From assembly GCA_958352815.1 (NCBI GenBank), contig CATWQA010000009.1:7192-71191 (forward strand): a DNA stretch of 64,000 bases, given 5' to 3'. The translations under genes and the position numbers were made by a program. Within the stretch, counting starts at the first letter, position 1. The number at the start of each line of letters is the position of its first letter. This document shows, piece after piece, positions 41,801 through 49,902 of the stretch. Source of the stretch: an uncultured Eubacteriales bacterium. GTDB taxonomy: Bacteria > Bacillota > Clostridia > Monoglobales > Monoglobaceae. The notes below the pieces were generated by a model. That model was not told the DNA's origin and did no database searches. It saw only the letters and a list, made by a program, of their open reading frames with translations.

Positions 41801-43303
41801 ATGAAAAAAGTGTTGTTAAGTATGCTTGCGGCTATGTTAGTAACTGCCTTTGTATATCCCTGTGTATTTGCAGAGGGGACGAGTATAAACGGTGCGGTTT
41901 TTAATACGGGCTCGGATAAGGCGGAATTAACCGTGTCCTGTGAAAACATGCCCGAGAACGCAGAACTGTACGGAGCTGTTTATAACGGCGAGGACGTTAT
42001 GTTGGCTGCCTCTAAGATTAATGATTATACCGCCGAGTTTGATACGTCTGATATTGAGCTCGCCCAAAGCGTAAAGATTTTCGCCTGGGACGGAGCCGAT
42101 ACAATGCGTCCCCTGTGCGCGGCATATGAGGGGGACATTGTCCTGCGGGATAATAAGGTTTATTATTCCAAAAGAGCCGTTATAGACCAGGCGGGCAATG
42201 TGTATGCCGCCATCGGCGACGTTATGTATATCTATGACGGAACCACCGTCACGGAAGTGGCAGGCGGCGGAACAATCGGAAACATGTGCATGTACGGCGA
42301 CGATATCTATTATATAAATCAGACCTTTAGGGGGATTTGCGCCCTAAACCTTTCCACCCTTGAAAGCAAGGCGATTGGCGCTTTTGATGTGGCTGTGGAA
42401 GATTTTGTGATTTACGGGGGCAGGATTTACGCTTCTGACGAAGATTATACAATGCTCCAATCCATATCCCTGCAAGGCGGAGAAGTACAGACGATTTTCG
42501 CCGAGGGAGAAAAGAAATATCTGGAAGGATGGGGTATTTCAGAGGGCAGATTAGTCGTGCTCACAAGCATACAAAACAATGTTGATGATACGGATTCGGC
42601 TGATATTTCCGTTATAGATTTGTATACGGGTCAGGTGAGAGATATAAATATTGTTAACAATGTTGAAATAGTTCACGTCAATAGTCCCATCGATGTGGGC
42701 ACGGATTATGCATATTGCTATATAAACATCAATATGAAAGGGAAGTCCTTTATCATAAACTTAAAAACCGGGGAAGTTTCTGAGCAGGACGGCTTCTATA
42801 CTGTTGCAGACCCTCTGCCCTCTGAATATATATACGACGGCTGGGAGTACCTTGACGCCAATTATTCGATTTGGCGCAAAAAGGATGGCGTGACTGAAAA
42901 GATAATAGCGGGCACGAACAGCAAGACAATGTACCTTTCGGACATGAATTCTTCAAAGATACTGTATTATAAATATGAATATATAAACGGCAAGTATTCC
43001 CGATCCCACTGGATTGCCGACCACGACGGCAGTAATCCTGTCGGAATAGTCAGCCGTTATGACGGGGTTGTCACAAAGTACCCGAACGTTTCCGGAAGCC
43101 AGGGGGGCAGCAGCGGCGGAGATACAACGCCCCAAACCTGCTCAAAGTGCGGAGGCGGCGGCATGATACAATGCACCGTTTGCGGCGGCGCAGGAGGGCA
43201 TTATATAACCATGCTCGGCCAGCAGGTTTGGCAGGGCTGCGCCACCTGCGGCCAGAGCGGACAAATGCTATGCACGGAATGCGGCGGCTCGGGACAGGTG
43301 TAG
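41801..43303 (+). CDS. Secreted propeller-like protein with a C-terminal DnaJ-type Cys-rich tail
   Basis: 500 residues. A signal peptide (MKKVLLSMLAAMLVTAFVYP...FAEG) follows a GGGAGGAAAATCAT site. Residues about 110-430 are made of repeats around 45-50 residues long (IYYINQTFRGICALNLSTLE; IYASDEDYTMLQSISLQGGE), resembling DUF5050-type beta-propellers. After a Ser/Gly linker, the last ~50 residues carry four CxxCG motifs (CSKCGGGG, CTVCGGAGG, CATCGQSG, CTECGGSG) like the zinc-binding centre of DnaJ. A DnaJ-type zinc module on an exported protein is unusual. Role unknown; surface binding or redox sensing are guesses. Confidence 0.75.
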   Translation: MKKVLLSMLAAMLVTAFVYPCVFAEGTSINGAVFNTGSDKAELTVSCENMPENAELYGAVYNGEDVMLAASKINDYTAEFDTSDIELAQSVKIFAWDGADTMRPLCAAYEGDIVLRDNKVYYSKRAVIDQAGNVYAAIGDVMYIYDGTTVTEVAGGGTIGNMCMYGDDIYYINQTFRGICALNLSTLESKAIGAFDVAVEDFVIYGGRIYASDEDYTMLQSISLQGGEVQTIFAEGEKKYLEGWGISEGRLVVLTSIQNNVDDTDSADISVIDLYTGQVRDINIVNNVEIVHVNSPIDVGTDYAYCYININMKGKSFIINLKTGEVSEQDGFYTVADPLPSEYIYDGWEYLDANYSIWRKKDGVTEKIIAGTNSKTMYLSDMNSSKILYYKYEYINGKYSRSHWIADHDGSNPVGIVSRYDGVVTKYPNVSGSQGGSSGGDTTPQTCSKCGGGGMIQCTVCGGAGGHYITMLGQQVWQGCATCGQSGQMLCTECGGSGQV

Positions 43304-43519
43304 CCGCTGTGCTATAGACAGCGCAGAATGCGTTAATAATGTAGAATGTAGAGTGTAGAGTGTAGAAATTTGTGCGTCAGAATTTATGAAAAATATTTAA
43401 AAATCGTAAATAAATAGGTTGTAGTACGTCGTAAATATTAAAACTTTACTTTTATACTATACCCATGTAATTTTATTTATACTTGATAGTATAACTGTTC
43501 GCCTAGCCCAGTTCCGCCC

Positions 43520-43612
43520 TGTCGGCGCCAACTTAGGTTTATTATTGACATTGCACACTTTGTGCAAATTGGAATACTTCAATCCGTCCAACTTCAAAGA
43601 AGTTGGGTCACA
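43520..43612 (-). mobile_element. 93-bp double-hairpin element, copy G2
   Basis: On the minus strand it runs TGTGACCCAACTTC... to ...GGCGCCGACA and contains the 19-base palindrome CCAACTTCAAAGAAGTTGG (plus-strand reading). It splits the CTGGC/GGGCGGAAC junction of the GC-rich repeat. That junction is intact at 11.9 and 22.5 kb, which shows this copy is an insertion. Confidence 0.6.
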
Positions 43613-43684
43613 GCCAGACCCGGGCGGTATCGGTTTTTCCCCTTCGGGAAAACCGATTGGGGCGTTGCCCCAAACCCCAACAAA

Positions 43685-43779
43685 ATTTTTATAAAGGCTT
43701 TGGCGACATTGCCGCCGCGGCTTGGCATGGCGGAATATGGGTTCGGCAATGGTTTCAAAGGCAAAGCCTTTATCAAAAT
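43685..43779. mobile_element. 95-bp inverted-repeat mini-element, copy A3
   Basis: Right terminal repeat CAAAGCCTTTATCAAAAT (43762-43779). The left repeat has a T for the first G (ATTTTTATAAAGGCTTTG). Opposite orientation to A1 and A2. Length again exactly 95 bp. Confidence 0.65.
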
Positions 43780-43830
43780 TATAAGACAGCATAATTGCAC
43801 ATACAGGGGTTTGGGGAGTGAACCCCAAGC

Positions 43831-44535
43831 CTAACTATTGCCCTGCTGCCGCTTCTGCATTTTTGACCAGCTGATAAACCCGTAAATATCGTTTATTAAA
43901 AATATTATAAAGCAAACAACCACCGATAGATAGCTTATGCTTGAAATGGTTGCCATGACCCATAAAATTATTAAAACTATATCATTGGCAGCATAGCCCA
44001 AAGCATAAAACGGACTTCTCCTAAAGGTCAAATATACGGCAAGAAAGCTTGTGGTGACGGATATTGTGCTTGGTATTAAATTTGCTGTGTTAAAAGCCGC
44101 CAATATATAGTAAAAAATCCAGGTGATTACGGCGGTGAGCAAAACCATAAATATAAGTTCTTTTTTGCTTAAGCGGTTTACCTTTACCTCAGCCCTGTTT
44201 CCGTTATACGGGTTTCTTATCCAGGAAATAAGCGCGAAAACAGCCATGGGCGCAGTCATTCCCAAATAGGTTATCATTTCCCCGTAATAGGCAAAGGTTA
44301 AAGAAATAATTCCGTACAGCAGGCTGAACACGACCATAAGCAACTGTCCGAAGGGATTGCCCTTGGCGTTAAAGATCAGAGATGTAACTCCTATTAATGA
44401 GGCGGACAGGGTTAAGAAACTCTCTCTGTCAAAAATAATAAAAGAGACCAATATGAGAGTAACCGACGTGCACCACAGAAAAATTTCCGCTTTTGTGAAA
44501 TAATTGATTAACGACTTTACCTTTGCTTCCAACAT
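43831..44535 (-). CDS. pnuC: PnuC-family nicotinamide riboside-type transporter
   Basis: A 234-residue membrane protein with seven hydrophobic helices in the PnuC (SWEET-like) fold. Typical elements are LIFNAKGNPFGQLLMVVFSLLYG in the first half and WVMATISSISYLSVVVCFIIFLINDIYGFISW at the end, including the ND-YG signature. PnuC proteins take up nicotinamide riboside by facilitated diffusion; relatives carry thiamine (PnuT) or riboflavin (PnuX). Without a TPP or FMN riboswitch in its leader, the NAD-precursor role is preferred, consistent with nadE nearby. CGGAGGTATTTTAT precedes the ATG. Confidence 0.85.
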   Translation of the reverse strand: MLEAKVKSLINYFTKAEIFLWCTSVTLILVSFIIFDRESFLTLSASLIGVTSLIFNAKGNPFGQLLMVVFSLLYGIISLTFAYYGEMITYLGMTAPMAVFALISWIRNPYNGNRAEVKVNRLSKKELIFMVLLTAVITWIFYYILAAFNTANLIPSTISVTTSFLAVYLTFRRSPFYALGYAANDIVLIILWVMATISSISYLSVVVCFIIFLINDIYGFISWSKMQKRQQGNS

Positions 44536-44649
44536 ATAAAATACCTCCGTTTAAATAAAATAAGCACCATTATACACATCTTCTAAGACCTAACGATGTG
44601 CAAATGAATGCTTTCGCTTTCTCTACCCGGTGGCAGATTTATTTTGTTT
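44536..44649 (-). promoter_or_regulatory. Structured leader of pnuC (possible riboswitch)
   Basis: The predicted RNA starts near 44649. A 7-pair A/U stem (44639-44645 with 44557-44563) encloses two hairpins. One is TCTGCC-ACCG-GGTAGA (44637 down to 44622). The other is CACATC/GATGTG (44600-44595 with 44580-44575) with a 14-base loop. The outer stem ends about 15 bases before the ribosome site. It does not match the TPP, FMN, preQ1 or NAD+-II consensus as I know them. Confidence 0.4.
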
Positions 44650-44655
44650 TCTAGG

Positions 44656-44684
44656 ATTATATCACACTTAAAGCTTAAAGTCAA
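44656..44684 (-). promoter_or_regulatory. Promoter of pnuC
   Basis: On the minus strand TTGACT (44684-44679), 17-base spacer, TATAAT (44661-44656). It gives a leader of about 114 bases. Confidence 0.8.
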
Positions 44685-44897
44685 TACCTTAGATTATGTT
44701 TTTAATTTGTAGTATCGTGTAATAACTAAATCTTTACATTTCTACTGCACCCATGTAATTTTATATATATTTGATAATATAGCCTGTCGCCCGCCCTGTG
44801 GCGTTTGCCCTCTCCTCCCCAAACGCCACAGGGCGGGGTTAAGCATGTAAACAGAATGTTCAGGAGAACAAATCATATAAAGTAGATTTTTGGTAAA

Positions 44898-45017
44898 TCC
44901 TACGCCTGTATAGCAGGCGCTTATCCGCCTTTGCAAAAGGCGGATTGCAAGCACGGTAGGCGGTCGTAAGACCGCACGTGAGGCGCGCAGGCATCGCCGC
45001 TTTAGCGGCATAGCATA
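44898..45017. repeat. Cluster of short perfect hairpins
   Basis: Within 120 bases: CGCCTG-TATAG-CAGGCG, ATCCGCC-TTTGCAAAA-GGCGGAT, GCGGTC-GTAA-GACCGC and GCCGC-TTTA-GCGGC. A similar but shorter cluster lies at about 23328-23384. It could be a folded RNA, a protein-binding DNA array or a decayed repeat. Confidence 0.5.
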
Positions 45018-45170
45018 CCAACATTGATTAAAACCCACATGTGTTAGCATAAAAAGATGATAAATCCGCCCCCTACTACTGTGTAAACACTAAAACTTTA
45101 CTTTATACTATATCCATATGATTTCATTTATATTTTATAATATAGCCTATAGCCGAGCCCGGTTCCGCCC

Positions 45171-45263
45171 TGTCGGCAACAACTTAGGGCTTTTATTGAC
45201 ATTGGTTACGATATTTTGAAAGGAATATCGTGAGCCGTCCAACTTCAAAGAAGTTGGGTCACA
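45171..45263 (-). mobile_element. 93-bp double-hairpin element, copy G3
   Basis: Same ends as G2 and the same position inside the GC-rich repeat, so G2 and G3 probably spread as one composite. Its second hairpin differs in sequence but keeps pairing (CGATATT...AAAATATCG), which suggests structure is conserved. Confidence 0.6.
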
Positions 45264-45505
45264 GCCAGACCCGGGCGGTGTCGGTTTTTCCCCTTCGGGA
45301 AAACCGATTGGGGCGTTGCCCCAAACCCCTGTATATACAATTCCGCCACCTTATAATTTTGATAAAGGCTTTGCCTTTTGTTTGCCCGCCCTGTGCGCTC
45401 GGGGAGGTCGGGCGAGCGCAATAGGGCGGGCGACAGACATACCAATGTAAGTATATAAATCATGCGGAATAAGATGCTCATAAAAACCGATAGGTTTTTA
45501 TGAAT

Positions 45506-45949
45506 TTAAGACTTTTTTACCTCCAGGCTATCAATAAGCCTTTTAATTTTAACCGTATTTATCAGTCCCATAAGCAGAGCTATCATAATTCCCAGCAGGG
45601 AGGCGAGGGCGTTAAAGGCAAAGATTGCGAAAATACTGCTGCCGCTGCCGTTTTCCGCCGCAACGCCGTACAGCAGTCTTGAAATGCTGCCCGCCGCGTC
45701 AAAGCGGTTGGCGGTCAAAATCACCCCTACACCTATCAGGATAAATATCAAAGCCGACACAGCTGCTTTTGAAAATCTCTCCTTTTCCAAAAATACCGCC
45801 CCTATTACGGCGCAGCCCGCAGGGAGAATAAACTGGGCTATGGGCGCCCACAGCTCCGAGTTAAACAGATATGTTGAAATTATTATTATATATGTATAAA
45901 GCGCCGCCAGCAGTCCGCCCAGTGCGCCGCGCAAAATTGCCTTTACCAT
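45506..45949 (-). CDS. Small four-helix membrane protein, unknown
   Basis: 147 residues with four hydrophobic segments (about 8-28, 38-53, 62-80, 105-130) and a short basic C-terminal tail (KIKRLIDSLEVKKS). No family is recognised. It starts 12 bases after the stop of the RCC1/stalk protein gene and is likely co-transcribed with it. Confidence 0.6.
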   Translation of the reverse strand: MVKAILRGALGGLLAALYTYIIIISTYLFNSELWAPIAQFILPAGCAVIGAVFLEKERFSKAAVSALIFILIGVGVILTANRFDAAGSISRLLYGVAAENGSGSSIFAIFAFNALASLLGIMIALLMGLINTVKIKRLIDSLEVKKS

Positions 45950-45961
45950 TTATGTTTTCCT

Positions 45962-47545
45962 TTACTTAATATTTTGAATTATGTTTTTGCTGCCGTACTT
46001 AATTTCCCACAGGTTTCCGTCAATATCCAAGGCGTATGCCGTCCTGTCATATCCGCTGAAAACCGCTGTTATGTTGTCTATGGCGGTGTATTCCATGGCT
46101 AAGTACCTTAGGAATTGAGACCTTAAACGGGGGCTTATATTTGGGCTGTCGCCCCACATATACAGCCGCCCGCCGCAAAGAGCCGCCCCCTGATATTCTC
46201 CGCAGGAGACTGAGCTCGCATTAAGGAGCACGCCGCCGTCATACTTTTTCTCGTTAAGGTCGTAGAAGCAGTAGCTTATTCTGCGGGGCTTGTCATATCT
46301 AAAATACCCTGCTTCATCGACAGAGACAGGTTCTTCGGAGCCGCTCGGAGTTATGGGCTGCTCGTCATCTCCCGGGTCGCCCAAATATGTGGTTCCCCAA
46401 TAGAAAATGCTATTGTCCTGCCGAACGGCGGCTGAGGATCCGGGACCCGCAGACACGGAGGTTATTCCCATAAGTTTTGCCACTTTTCCCGGTGAGTCTA
46501 TGGACTTTCTGTTCTCAGAGCCTCTGCCCAGCTGCCCCTCGCTGTTTTCGCCCCAGGTGTACACATAGCCCTTGGAGTCAAGAGCCACCATGTGGGCTGT
46601 GCCTGCTGCAGCGTCTGTGAACTTGTCGTATTCAAGGGCTATGGGGAGAGCCGAGTCTGTTGTGGTTCCGTTTCCCAGCTGACCTTTGTCGTTCCTGCCC
46701 CAGAGGTACAGGGTTCCGTCCTCGGCAAGAGCCATGGCGAAGTACATTCCCGCCCCTATTTTTACTATGTTTTGGGGCAAATCTATTTCTGTGGGCGTCA
46801 TATCCGTTTTCGCGTCGGGGCTGCCCAACTGCCCAAAGCTGTTTGAGGTTCCGAAGGAATACACCTTGCCCTCTGTCGTCAGGGCATAGCCTGCGGTTCT
46901 GCCCATAGCCACCGCAATTGCCCCCTCTATTCCGTAAATCTCTGTGATTGTGCCGTCGGCTTCACGCAGGTTTACCTTTACGCTGTCGGTTGTGTAGGCA
47001 AGGGCGGAGCCGTACACCGCAACCCGATTTTCTGTCTGTATAAGCGTTGGGTCGAAATCAGTTGCGGGCGTGGGAGACGCAGCAGTGGTAATCTTGACCG
47101 TATATGTGGCTTCCTCCCACTCAACCGAGGAGTCAAAGGCTTCGGAAACCGCCCTCAAAGGCACCATGGTCGTGTCCGCATAGCTGTCATAGGGCATAAG
47201 CTCGGGAGGCACGTTTAGGGTAACGGTTTTGTCATAGACCCGGTTTTTATAGACCTCCATATTGTTGTCGCCCACGGTCAGCACAATAGACTTATCGCCG
47301 AGTACTGCCCTTATCTGTTGGTTTTCTTCGTCCCAAAAAACTTCCGCATCCATGGCTTCAAAAATCACCCGCATGGGCACCAGGGTTATGTCGTTTTTTA
47401 TAACAGGCTCATGAACTCCGCTGAAATCCAGGGCTTCCCCGTTAAGGAAAACAGAAACCCCTGTTTCGTATACGGGTTCCGCTCCTGCGATTAGGGGCAG
47501 AGCCATACTTAAAGCCAAAATCAGGCATATTATTTTTTGTTTCAT
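45962..47545 (-). CDS. Exported stalk-domain plus RCC1-repeat protein
   Basis: 527 residues. The signal peptide is followed by a stalk domain at about 25-155 (ITLVPMRVIFEAMDAEVFWDE; TMVPLRAVSEAFDSSVEWEE). An RCC1-type beta-propeller follows, with repeats YSFGTSNSFGQLG, YLWGRNDKGQLGNGTTTDS and YTWGENSEGQLGRGSENR and degenerate blades toward the C-terminus. RCC1 propellers are best known in eukaryotes, but exported versions occur in Clostridia, where they likely bind proteins or glycans outside the cell. Function unproven. Confidence 0.85.
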   Translation of the reverse strand: MKQKIICLILALSMALPLIAGAEPVYETGVSVFLNGEALDFSGVHEPVIKNDITLVPMRVIFEAMDAEVFWDEENQQIRAVLGDKSIVLTVGDNNMEVYKNRVYDKTVTLNVPPELMPYDSYADTTMVPLRAVSEAFDSSVEWEEATYTVKITTAASPTPATDFDPTLIQTENRVAVYGSALAYTTDSVKVNLREADGTITEIYGIEGAIAVAMGRTAGYALTTEGKVYSFGTSNSFGQLGSPDAKTDMTPTEIDLPQNIVKIGAGMYFAMALAEDGTLYLWGRNDKGQLGNGTTTDSALPIALEYDKFTDAAAGTAHMVALDSKGYVYTWGENSEGQLGRGSENRKSIDSPGKVAKLMGITSVSAGPGSSAAVRQDNSIFYWGTTYLGDPGDDEQPITPSGSEEPVSVDEAGYFRYDKPRRISYCFYDLNEKKYDGGVLLNASSVSCGEYQGAALCGGRLYMWGDSPNISPRLRSQFLRYLAMEYTAIDNITAVFSGYDRTAYALDIDGNLWEIKYGSKNIIQNIK

Positions 47546-47870
47546 AAAAATCTCTCCTCCGCCGCGGACATATCGGCGTTTTATAATAACGTAAATCTCT
47601 TTTTAAATACGTAACTGTCTATGGTGTAGGGGGCGGCTTCCCAGACGCCCCGAGATGTACCAATGTGATTATATAAATTAACAGGTACCTTGAATTAAAG
47701 AAAATCACAAATCCGCATAATATGATATTTACTGTTAATATAACGAGCGGGGCGTCTGGGAAGCCGCCCCCTACAATTTAAAGATTTACATATATCAAAA
47801 TCTGTAAAGTTTTTGTAAAGGCAAGGTCTTTCTACATTATTAGACTTAAAAATTATGGGTTTTGTTCCCG
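47546..47870. repeat. Intergenic region holding 149-bp element B3
   Basis: Apart from element B3 (47626-47775) only AT-rich sequence is seen. The LytR-CpsA-Psr gene ends beyond it on the minus strand with its terminator at 47875. Confidence 0.6.
47626..47775. mobile_element. 149/150-bp inverted-repeat mini-element, copy B3
   Basis: The cleanest copy. Left terminal repeat GTAGGGGGCGG...ACGCCCCG at 47626-47652; the right one at 47749-47775 is its perfect 27-bp inverse. The interior is AT-rich with CATAATATGATATTTACTG. Confidence 0.75.
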
Positions 47871-47874
47871 TACC

Positions 47875-47901
47875 AAAAGAGGATGGGAGACACCCATCCT
47901 C
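47875..47901 (-). terminator. Terminator of the LCP gene
   Basis: On the minus strand, stem GAGGATGGG / CCCATCCTC with a TGTCT loop, followed by TTTT. Confidence 0.8.
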
Positions 47902-47909
47902 ACGGTTGA

Positions 47910-49037
47910 TTATTCAGGTTCACTGCTGCTTGAGGGGGAGGGCGAGGAGGAGCTTTCGCTTTCCTCTGCCTCCTGCTCCGCAAGATATGCCTCCCATTCC
48001 TCACGGCTCTTGGGTATAAACACATCGTTTATGAGCTGTGCAGTCTTTTTCTGATCGTAAACATAGTACCACAGATTGTCAACATATTCATACTCACCGG
48101 GCAGCTGATATGAGGTTATGTCGTCCAGATTTATGCCGGAGATAGCCTTAAAGTTTCTGATAATCTCGGTCAGCGACAGGTTGGTTCTCACGTTGTTCTG
48201 GAAAACCGCATATACATCGTCTATCTTTGACAGGTAGTACGGGCTGACCTTTTGCCTTACCAGCTCTTTTATAAACTGCTGCTGCCAATAAACTCTGCCC
48301 TCATCGCCCATTACGTACTCGCCGGGGGCGGAGCCGTCGTTGTTATGGCGGAAGCGGACAAAGTCGTGAGCCAGCTGTCCCGTCAGGTGCTGCTGTCCCG
48401 CTTTCAGGTGGATATGCAGTCCCTGAACCGGGTCGTCATAGTCCATGTCGTAGGGGACGTTAAACTCTACGCCGTCAACCGCTTCGATAACGTCCATAAA
48501 TCCGTCAAAATCTATGGTTATAAAATAGTGGACGGGCATTCCCGTCAGCTCCTTAACCTCGTTTATCAGCAAGTCCTCGTTGCCGTCTGTGGTGCTTAGG
48601 ATTGACGGCAGAGCGTCAAGCTCCGCCTGGGTCATTTCGGACTTGGGTTTTGGGGTCGGCTCCCCGGGTGCGGTTGTGGGAGCGGGCGTGGGGGTGGACA
48701 TATCCCCAAATGCCATCGTGGCGTTTATTTTTTGGGTTGTCCCCTTTATTTTAACCATGGTATCACGGGGGATGGACAGAATACTAACCCTGTTTGAATA
48801 CCCGTCTATAGACGCCAGCATAATGGTGTCGCTTCGGTAACCGCCCTCGTCAACACCGATAAGCAGAATGTTTACCATTCCCACGTTGCCGTCAATAGCG
48901 TCCAGAGAAGCATAGTTCCTAAGGGCGCCTATTGAAAGACCGTCCAGCTTGTTGGCGGCAAGAACACCGCCGTAGGTTGAGATAAACAGAGTAATAATCG
49001 CCACCGCAACCGAAATAATCTTAAATCTTCTTGTCAT
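47910..49037 (-). CDS. LytR-CpsA-Psr (LCP) family wall-polymer ligase
   Basis: 375 residues with one N-terminal membrane helix (about 6-27) and an extracellular LCP domain. Characteristic parts are MVNILLIGVDEGGYRSDTIM, VSILSIPRDTMVKI with the conserved Arg, and HDFVRFRHNNDGS...GRVYWQQQFIKEL. LCP proteins move teichoic acid or other glycopolymers from lipid carrier to peptidoglycan. A Pro/Thr-rich insert (PTPAPTTAPGEPTPKPK) sits inside the domain, and the tail is Ser/Glu-rich. It has its own promoter and terminator. Confidence 0.93.
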   Translation of the reverse strand: MTRRFKIISVAVAIITLFISTYGGVLAANKLDGLSIGALRNYASLDAIDGNVGMVNILLIGVDEGGYRSDTIMLASIDGYSNRVSILSIPRDTMVKIKGTTQKINATMAFGDMSTPTPAPTTAPGEPTPKPKSEMTQAELDALPSILSTTDGNEDLLINEVKELTGMPVHYFITIDFDGFMDVIEAVDGVEFNVPYDMDYDDPVQGLHIHLKAGQQHLTGQLAHDFVRFRHNNDGSAPGEYVMGDEGRVYWQQQFIKELVRQKVSPYYLSKIDDVYAVFQNNVRTNLSLTEIIRNFKAISGINLDDITSYQLPGEYEYVDNLWYYVYDQKKTAQLINDVFIPKSREEWEAYLAEQEAEESESSSSPSPSSSSEPE

Positions 49038-49129
49038 CTTAATTTCCCTTCGAGAGTTTTAGTTAAATCTTTATGATACTGTAAACAGAATTATTCTGAA
49101 TAAAAACTTTTCGACAAATTCCAACCTAA

Positions 49130-49157
49130 ATTATATCATATAAGATTTCCTTGTCAA
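49130..49157 (-). promoter_or_regulatory. Promoter of the LCP gene
   Basis: On the minus strand TTGACA (49157-49152), 16-base spacer, TATAAT (49135-49130). Confidence 0.75.
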
Positions 49158-49190
49158 CACAATTAAAAATAATTAACCAAATATTAATAT

Positions 49191-49889
49191 TTAATAGGGG
49201 CAAATGACAATTCTGAACATATCTCCCGAGTACCCCGCCATAACCGACAGGAAGTCTCTTGTGTAAATCATATACCCGTTCCCCTCAAAGGCCTGAAACC
49301 CCTTTGAGGTCAGAATTTTTTGGTACTCGGCTTGGGCGTTTTCCGGCAGGTCGGCGGCGTTATAGACATATATGGTTCCGTCCCCCGAGACCCATGCGGG
49401 AGATACGCCGAATGCCGCGCCGAAGTCGGGAATATCCGTGTACCCTTCAAAGGACTTAATATTATTTTCCTCGGTGGTAATATAGACGCTGCGGCTTGCC
49501 TCGTCCCAGTCCACGGCGCAGCCGAATGCCTCCGAAACAGCCCGCAGAGGCACATAAGTGGTATCGTTTACCAGGGCGGGACGAACGTCAAGAGTAACAG
49601 CCTTGCCGTTTACGTACATTGTGTTCATGCCTATGGCGAGTATAACAACGGTGTCGTCGGTTTCGGAGGTTACGCTTTGGTTGTTGTTGTCCCACTGAAC
49701 CTCCGCCCCTAAGCTCTCGAAAATCCTGCGCATGGGAACCATTGTTCTGTAGTTCTCTGTATAGGGGCTTGCGGGGAACTCTGTAAGAACGCCGTTGATA
49801 TATACCGAAATATCCTCACCCTCGCCGAAGCAGGCGGCGGGGAGGAGAGCAATTATAAGGGATAGAATTATTACCTTAACTTTTGTCAT
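49191..49889 (-). CDS. Exported stalk-domain protein
   Basis: 232 residues. Signal peptide ending near AACFGEGED, then a stalk domain at about 25-140 (RTMVPMRRIFESLGAEVQWD; TYVPLRAVSEAFGCAVDWDE), then about 90 residues of unknown type. It is the third stalk-domain protein in the window. It starts 13 bases after nadE on the minus strand with GGAGAGAGACT before the ATG. Confidence 0.8.
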   Translation of the reverse strand: MTKVKVIILSLIIALLPAACFGEGEDISVYINGVLTEFPASPYTENYRTMVPMRRIFESLGAEVQWDNNNQSVTSETDDTVVILAIGMNTMYVNGKAVTLDVRPALVNDTTYVPLRAVSEAFGCAVDWDEASRSVYITTEENNIKSFEGYTDIPDFGAAFGVSPAWVSGDGTIYVYNAADLPENAQAEYQKILTSKGFQAFEGNGYMIYTRDFLSVMAGYSGDMFRIVICPY

Positions 49890-49902
49890 AGTCTCTCTCC
49901 GT

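Larger units (their letters stand above)
43304..43830. repeat. Repeat block between the Cys-tailed protein and pnuC
   Basis: No gene. Contents in order: 7-bp minisatellite (43341-43365), AT-rich tail, a GC-rich hairpin repeat interrupted by a 93-bp element (43520-43612), the 95-bp element A3 (43685-43779) and a GGGGTTTGGGGAGTGAACCCC hairpin abutting the pnuC stop. The whole is an inverted version of the composite at 11.7-11.95 kb, plus the 93-bp insert. Confidence 0.6.
44690..45505. repeat. Large repeat and hairpin region between pnuC and the small membrane protein
   Basis: No credible gene. It holds a palindromic GCCCGCCCTGTGGCGTTTG...CAGGGCGGG repeat (about 44785-44838), a cluster of short perfect hairpins (about 44898-45017), a GC-rich hairpin repeat interrupted by the 93-bp element G3 (45171-45263), and half a 95-bp element fused to another palindromic GC repeat (45356-45436). 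Long open frames here merely run through these repeats. Confidence 0.55.

Noticed and set aside
44536..44649. TPP, FMN or NAD+-II riboswitch assignment for the pnuC leader
   Set aside because: None of the conserved core strings of those classes, as I know them, can be found; it is left as an unassigned structured leader.
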